Assembly (NCBI GenBank): GCA_028228615.1
Contig: JAOJBS010000038.1
Coordinates: 1-10,394, forward strand
Length of the DNA: 10,394 nucleotides
Reading direction: 5' to 3'
Source: UBA4421 sp028228615
Lineage (GTDB): Bacteria > Pseudomonadota > Gammaproteobacteria > Pseudomonadales > Azotimanducaceae
Shown here: piece after piece, positions 6,451 to 10,394 of the stretch
How positions within the stretch are numbered: the first letter of the stretch is position 1
How the letters are laid out: each line of letters begins with the position of its first letter
The notes under the pieces: model-generated
Told to the model about the DNA's origin: nothing
The model's database searches: none
The model's input: the letters and a program-made list of their open reading frames with translations, nothing else
Program-made: the position numbers and the translations under genes

Positions 6451-7368
6451 ATGAAACTCAGCGTAGAATTTCCAAGCGTCGCTTATAGAGAGGGGCCTGC
6501 TGCGGTTAAAAAGCTGGCCAAAGCCATTGAGGACATTGGCTTTGATCAACTAGATATGTTTGACCATGTATTAATGGGTTATGGCACAGACCAGCGCCCT
6601 GCGCCCATGTACCCACCAAAAATGCCTATTATGGAAGCCCTAATGGTGCTCTCCTATGCCGCCGCTGTAACCGACCGCATAGGCTTGGGTACCGAGGTGC
6701 TCATTCTGCCCCAGCGCCAACCGACTCTGGTGGCCAAACAAATCAGTACTTTAGATACGCTTTCTGGTGGCCGCGTACGCTTGGGCGTTGGCGTGGGTTG
6801 GCAGGCGTCTGAATACGAGGCTCTGAACGAGGACTTTGGTAATCGCGGTAAGCGGATGGATGAGAGCATTAAACTGATTCGCGCCTATTGGACCGATGAA
6901 GAGGTGAATTTCCAAGGCGAGTTTTATACCGCCAATGCCATGGCAATGGAGCCTAAGTCGCCCCAAGGCAGCAAGTTACCCATTTGGATTGGCGGCACAT
7001 CAAAGGCTGCGTTACGTCGGGTGGCAGAACTGGGCGATGGTTGGTTGGCTACAGCAATAGAAGATGTAGATGTAGCGAAAAGTTTTATACAGCGCATACA
7101 CGAGCACGCTGAAAGCATTGGCCGCAATCCAAATGAGATAGGCATGCAAATGATGTTAGACGTGCCGCCGCGCGATGAAGCTGGCAAGCAATTTTATAAG
7201 CACGCAGACAACGTCTTGGCCCGAGCCGATGCAGTAAAGTCTGCGGGCTTTGAGTGGGGGGCATTAAACGCCACCGCCATGTTCCAAGCTGGCTACAAAA
7301 GCGTAGATGCGCTGATAGATCAGTTGGCCGTATTACACGACGCACTGCGTGCGCACCTAGGAAAATGA
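6451..7368 (+). CDS. LLM-class flavin-dependent oxidoreductase (luciferase-like, F420/FMN type)
   Basis: A 305-residue TIM-barrel flavoenzyme of the bacterial luciferase-like superfamily. The sequence shows the N-terminal barrel strand and FDHV (37-40), the IGLGTEVLILPQRQPTLVAKQ block (77-96), LDTLSGGRVRLGVGVGW (101-117), the helix REMDE-like RGKRMDESIKLIRAYW (132-147), and the PIWIGGTSKAALRR phosphate-binding stretch (177-190). These match the group often named F420-dependent LLM oxidoreductase (TIGR03619-like). Family membership does not prove F420 use; FMNH2 monooxygenases share the fold, and no F420 biosynthesis gene is visible here. The substrate is unknown. The start is firm: ATG preceded by AGGAG at 6437-6441, 9 nt away. 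The stop TGA overlaps the first possible ATG of the next gene, so the three plus-strand genes are probably co-transcribed and translationally coupled. Confidence 0.9.
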   Translation: MKLSVEFPSVAYREGPAAVKKLAKAIEDIGFDQLDMFDHVLMGYGTDQRPAPMYPPKMPIMEALMVLSYAAAVTDRIGLGTEVLILPQRQPTLVAKQISTLDTLSGGRVRLGVGVGWQASEYEALNEDFGNRGKRMDESIKLIRAYWTDEEVNFQGEFYTANAMAMEPKSPQGSKLPIWIGGTSKAALRRVAELGDGWLATAIEDVDVAKSFIQRIHEHAESIGRNPNEIGMQMMLDVPPRDEAGKQFYKHADNVLARADAVKSAGFEWGALNATAMFQAGYKSVDALIDQLAVLHDALRAHLGK

Positions 7369-7370
7369 TG

Positions 7371-7664
7371 ATGAACGAAGAGAATAACGACGCTTATTGG
7401 AAGGCCAATATAAGGCTCATGCTGATCTTATTGAGCATCTGGTTTTTGGTTTCTTTTGTGTTTGGTATTTTGTTAGTCGACACATTGAATCAAATTCAGT
7501 TCTTTGGCTTTAAACTGGGATTTTGGTGGGCGCAACAGGGTTCCATTTATGTATTCATCATTTTGATTTTTACCTACACCGTGATGATGCAGCGCATTGA
7601 CCGTAAGTTTGGCGTGTCTGATGACGATGAAGATGACGCCGCTAAAAATGAGGAGGTGCAATAA
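7371..7664 (+). CDS. DUF4212 protein, small subunit of sodium:solute symporter
   Basis: A 97-residue membrane protein of the DUF4212 (TIGR03647-type) family, the usual small partner of VC_2705-type symporters. The diagnostic N-terminus DAYWKANIRLM (6-16) leads into a first membrane segment (about 17-36, LILLSIWFLVSFVFGILLV). FFGFKLGFWWAQQGSIYVFIILIFTYTVMM follows, with a second segment (about 55-75), then MQRIDRKFG and an acidic tail (DDDEDD). Three consecutive in-frame ATGs (7365, 7368, 7371) follow the previous gene's end. AGGA at 7359-7362 is best spaced for 7371 (8 nt), with 7368 possible; the first would overlap the previous TGA. Its role in the complex is not established; it probably assists assembly or stability of the large subunit, encoded one base downstream. 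Confidence 0.92.
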   Translation: MNEENNDAYWKANIRLMLILLSIWFLVSFVFGILLVDTLNQIQFFGFKLGFWWAQQGSIYVFIILIFTYTVMMQRIDRKFGVSDDDEDDAAKNEEVQ

Positions 7665-7665
7665 C

Positions 7666-9438
7666 ATGGATGCACAAACACTGACTTACATTTTTGTTGC
7701 CTTCACCTTTTCGGTTTACATCGGCATTGCCATTTGGTCGCGCGCAGGCACCACCAACGAATTCTATGTTGCTGGCGGCGGCGTCCCCCCCGTACTTAAC
7801 GGCATGGCCACAGCAGCAGACTGGATGAGCGCCGCGTCGTTTATCTCAATGGCCGGCATTATTGCCTTTGCGGGTTATGACGCCTCGGTCTACCTAATGG
7901 GCTGGACTGGCGGTTATGTGATTTTGGCCATGCTACTGGCCCCCTACTTGCGCAAGTTTGGTCAATTCACAGTGCCGGACTTTATTGGCACACGGTACTA
8001 CTCATCCACCGCAAGAGTGGTTGCGGTGGTTTGCCTCATTCTAATTTCATTCACCTATGTTGCCGGTCAAATGCGCGGCGTAGGCATTGTGTTCTCACAA
8101 TTCTTGAACATACCCATCTTTTGGGGCGTGATTGTGGGCATGGCTATTGTATTCGTCTACGCAGTGTTAGGCGGCATGAAGGGCATTACTTACACCCAGG
8201 TCGCACAATTTTGTGTACTGATGTTTGCCTATCTGGTGCCCGCTATCTTTATCTCAATGTTGGTCACCGGCATTCCCATACCACAGATTGGTTTAGGTGC
8301 GCAGGTTCTAGATGGATCAGGGCTTTCGGTCTTAGAGAAACTTGACCGCACCCTCATTGACTTAGGCTTTGGCGCGTACACCGAAGGCAGCAAAAGCACC
8401 ATTGATGTATTTGCCATTACTATGGCGCTGATGATTGGTACAGCGGGGTTACCCCATGTGATTGTGCGCTTCTTCACCGTACCTAAAGTGTCAGACGCGC
8501 GTAAATCCGCTGGTTACGCCCTACTGTTTATTGCCTTGATTTACACCACTGCGCCGGCAGTGGGCGCGTTTGCAAGAATCAACTTTATAGACAACGTACA
8601 CAACGCTGAGTACGCAGACATACCCGCGTGGTTTCAAAGCTGGGAAAACATTGGCCTCATTGGCTGGGAAGACAAAAACGGCGACGGTAAAATTCAATAT
8701 GCACCCGGCGCGCCCTTCCAAGGCAAGCCCACATTTTCGGACCAACGCCGGGCAGATGGTTCGCGCGAGATTACCAACGCAGCCACTGACAACACCAATG
8801 AAGTGTATGTAGACAGAGATATTATGGTGTTGGCGAACCCAGAAATTGCCGCGCTGCCTGCTTGGGTTATTGCCCTAGTTGCAGCAGGCGGGTTAGCCGC
8901 CGCCTTATCAACAGCCGCTGGATTGTTGCTGGTTATTTCAACGGCAATATCACATGACTTATTAAAGAAGACCTTTGCCAAGGGTATAAGCGATAAACAG
9001 GAATTGTTTTATGCACGAGTTGCCGCCGCCACAGCCATTGGTATTGCAGGATATCTAGGCATAGACCCGCCAGGGTTTGTGGCTCAAGTGGTCGCCTTTG
9101 CCTTTGGTTTAGCCGCAGCGTCGTTATTCCCAGCGATATTGCTAGGCATCTTCGACCGACGCATGAATAAGGAAGGCGCCATAACCGGAATGTTAGCTGG
9201 CTTGGTTTTCAGCTTTAGCTATATTGCTTTCTTCAAATTTGTTGCGCCAGAAATGAATATTGCGGAGTATTGGCTGTTTGGCATTTCACCAGAAGGCATT
9301 GGCAGCATAGGCGCGGTGGTTAACTTTACGTTGGCATTTGTAGTCTCTAGGCTGACACCAGATGTGCCTGCGGAAGTTGTTGCCATGGTAAATAACATTC
9401 GCATACCAAGGGGCGTGAACAAACCGTCTATGCATTAG
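7666..9438 (+). CDS. Sodium:solute symporter, VC_2705 subfamily (large subunit)
   Basis: A 590-residue inner-membrane transporter of the SSF family, related to acetate permease ActP, importing a small solute with Na+. The sequence shows the early signature FYVAGGGVPPVLNGMATAADWMSAASF-type stretch (33-59), helices with GGYVILAMLLAPYLRKFGQFTVPDF, GGMKGITYTQVAQ (169-181), the GTAGLPHVIVRFFTVP core (258-273), and the LSTAAGLLLVISTAISHDLLKK region (414-435) that carries the Na2-type serine/threonine residues. A loop at about 307-395, probably periplasmic, holds the calcium-binding-like motif DKNGDGKI (336-343). Its substrate is unknown; relatives are often near acetate genes, which are absent here. 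The start is ATG 7666, with AGGAGGT at 7651-7657, inside the small-subunit gene and 8 nt away. Upstream in-frame codons back to 7597 lie within the small-subunit gene and are rejected. Confidence 0.93.
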   Translation: MDAQTLTYIFVAFTFSVYIGIAIWSRAGTTNEFYVAGGGVPPVLNGMATAADWMSAASFISMAGIIAFAGYDASVYLMGWTGGYVILAMLLAPYLRKFGQFTVPDFIGTRYYSSTARVVAVVCLILISFTYVAGQMRGVGIVFSQFLNIPIFWGVIVGMAIVFVYAVLGGMKGITYTQVAQFCVLMFAYLVPAIFISMLVTGIPIPQIGLGAQVLDGSGLSVLEKLDRTLIDLGFGAYTEGSKSTIDVFAITMALMIGTAGLPHVIVRFFTVPKVSDARKSAGYALLFIALIYTTAPAVGAFARINFIDNVHNAEYADIPAWFQSWENIGLIGWEDKNGDGKIQYAPGAPFQGKPTFSDQRRADGSREITNAATDNTNEVYVDRDIMVLANPEIAALPAWVIALVAAGGLAAALSTAAGLLLVISTAISHDLLKKTFAKGISDKQELFYARVAAATAIGIAGYLGIDPPGFVAQVVAFAFGLAAASLFPAILLGIFDRRMNKEGAITGMLAGLVFSFSYIAFFKFVAPEMNIAEYWLFGISPEGIGSIGAVVNFTLAFVVSRLTPDVPAEVVAMVNNIRIPRGVNKPSMH

Positions 9439-9439
9439 T

Positions 9440-9471
9440 GCAGTGGTGCAGTAGCGCAGTAGCGCGCTGGC
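9440..9471. repeat. Four imperfect 8-bp tandem repeats after the symporter stop
   Basis: Units GCAGTGGT, GCAGTAGC, GCAGTAGC and GCGCTGGC follow each other from two bases after the symporter stop. The two middle units are identical. They do not form a strong hairpin with a T run. They look like short slippage-type repeats in the convergent intergenic DNA. Confidence 0.5.
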
Positions 9472-9522
9472 GCAAAAGGACTAAGACATAACTGGCCAAT
9501 TGAAAGACAACCGCTACTTGAG

Positions 9523-9546
9523 GCGCGGCACTTAACGGTGTCGCGT
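9523..9546. terminator. Candidate hairpin between the converging symporter and SDR genes
   Basis: CGCGGCAC (9524-9531) pairs with GTGTCGCG (9538-9545), with one G-U wobble and a six-base loop TTAACG. One further G-U pair at the base extends the stem to nine. It lies 85 bp after the symporter stop and 32 bp after the end of the minus-strand SDR gene. No T tract follows on either strand, so a bidirectional 3'-end hairpin is a guess rather than a clear rho-independent terminator. Confidence 0.3.
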
Positions 9547-9577
9547 AAGCTTACTGATCATTTGATAACGTCACCTA

Positions 9578-10378
9578 CTAAGAACGCACGCCACCACTGG
9601 CTAAAATCACTTCACCAGTGATCCAGTTAGACTCTGGCGCGCACATCAAATAGATCGCATTTGCAGCGTCTTCTGCTGTACCAATACGCCCTAGTGGTGA
9701 CGCCAAACTTGCTTGCTCAATCTGTTGATGACTCAAGCCCACTTTGCGTGGTTGACCTTTCACCATTGAGATATTCGGTTCCGTTTCGTAGGGACTAGTC
9801 AGGCGCGTGTCGATGGCGCCAAAGGCCACCGCGTTCACGGTGACATTAAAGCGGCCCCACTCTTTTGCTAGAGTCCGAGTCAAACCCACCACCGCTGCTT
9901 TACCCGCTGAATAAGCGAGCTGGGTTGCACCACCGTGCAGGCCCATTGTTGAGGAGATATTAACTACTTTACGTACGTGAGAAGACGAATCAGCATTGCC
10001 GCGCAGCCAGCGTCCGTAGGCGCGCAATACTCTGAATTGCGCAGACACATGGATATCTAACATTGCATCCCACTGCTCGTCACTCATATTGTGAATAGCG
10101 CCATGCCAAATATAGCCGGCATTATTGACAATAATATCCAAGCCACCAAAGGCTTCAATACCCGCTTCAACGAGCCGATCGCCTGCATCTAATTCTGTTA
10201 AGTCTGCCGGGTAAGCAATGGCACCGGGTAACTTGTCGGCTACTTGCTGGGCCACATCTGCATCTAAATCATTAACCAACACTCTGGCGCCAGCGTCGGT
10301 GAGTTTCTTCGCTGTTGCCGCGCCAATGCCGCGACCTGCGCCCGTGACCAATGCAAATTTACCCTGCAAATTACTCAT
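9578..10378 (-). CDS. Short-chain dehydrogenase/reductase (SDR), classical
   Basis: A 266-residue classical SDR, an NAD(P)(H)-dependent oxidoreductase for alcohol/ketone or 3-oxoacyl-type substrates. Visible landmarks are the cofactor loop TGAGRGIG (12-19), Asp37 at the end of strand two (VNDLDAD), which suggests NAD(H) preference, NNAG (85-88), the catalytic ISS (Ser143), and YSAGK with Tyr156 and Lys160. VNAVAFGAIDT (181-191) replaces the usual PG after the Asn-Ala, with FG at the PG position. The C-terminus ITGEVILASGG matches the standard ITGQ-like end. The ATG at 10378 is preferred because GGAG lies six bases upstream. A TTG at 10390 would include that site in the gene. The substrate is unknown. 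It converges on the symporter operon, so co-regulation is not implied. Confidence 0.93.
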   Translation of the reverse strand: MSNLQGKFALVTGAGRGIGAATAKKLTDAGARVLVNDLDADVAQQVADKLPGAIAYPADLTELDAGDRLVEAGIEAFGGLDIIVNNAGYIWHGAIHNMSDEQWDAMLDIHVSAQFRVLRAYGRWLRGNADSSSHVRKVVNISSTMGLHGGATQLAYSAGKAAVVGLTRTLAKEWGRFNVTVNAVAFGAIDTRLTSPYETEPNISMVKGQPRKVGLSHQQIEQASLASPLGRIGTAEDAANAIYLMCAPESNWITGEVILASGGVRS

Positions 10379-10394
10379 AAAACTCTCCAAGCAT

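Noticed and set aside
1..10394. A search for a mobile, defence, CRISPR or secondary-metabolite system.
   Set aside because: No transposase, integrase, att-like repeat, Cas gene, spacer array, toxin-antitoxin pair or multidomain synthase is visible; all large genes belong to common metabolic, transport or ribosome-assembly families.

Overview
The window reads as ordinary chromosomal DNA of a Gram-negative bacterium, most likely a free-living, probably marine, gammaproteobacterium. This rests on the gene set (a YccU-type CoA-binding protein, RsgA, and a DUF4212/VC_2705-type sodium:solute symporter pair), short intergenic gaps and mid-range base composition. The placement is inference from gene content, because there is no rRNA or other marker. 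I see no tRNA, rRNA, CRISPR array, transposase, integrase or phage gene.

Layout. A small CoA-binding protein lies at the left edge on the plus strand (29-439). It converges on four minus-strand genes, each separated by 160-260 bp and so probably separate transcription units: a fold-type I PLP aminotransferase (687-2108), the circularly permuted GTPase RsgA (2342-3406), an Eis-like GNAT acetyltransferase with an SCP2-like C-terminal domain (3663-5024), and a NUDT19-like Nudix hydrolase (5189-5989). A 461-bp divergent intergenic region (5990-6450) follows. It carries a candidate promoter with a palindromic operator-like site.

Next comes a tightly coupled plus-strand operon: an LLM-class flavin (F420- or FMN-type) oxidoreductase (6451-7368), a DUF4212 small membrane subunit (7371-7664) and a VC_2705-type sodium:solute symporter (7666-9438). 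It converges on a minus-strand short-chain dehydrogenase/reductase (9578-10378), which runs up to the right edge.

How the genes fit together. RsgA is a housekeeping ribosome-assembly factor. The aminotransferase, acetyltransferase and Nudix enzyme look like independent accessory metabolic or detoxification genes. The three-gene operon is the clearest functional unit. The two membrane proteins should form one sodium-driven importer of a small organic acid or similar solute, and the overlapping upstream oxidoreductase may act on that solute or a related one (inference).

The least ordinary points are a lysine-rich, histone-tail-like N-terminus on the Eis-like protein, encoded by a 12-bp tandem repeat; several other 12-bp repeat patches in the intergenic DNA; a G10 tract in the loop of a perfect inverted repeat; and a perfect palindrome filling the spacer of the putative operon promoter. 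I see no convincing new defence or mobile system here.
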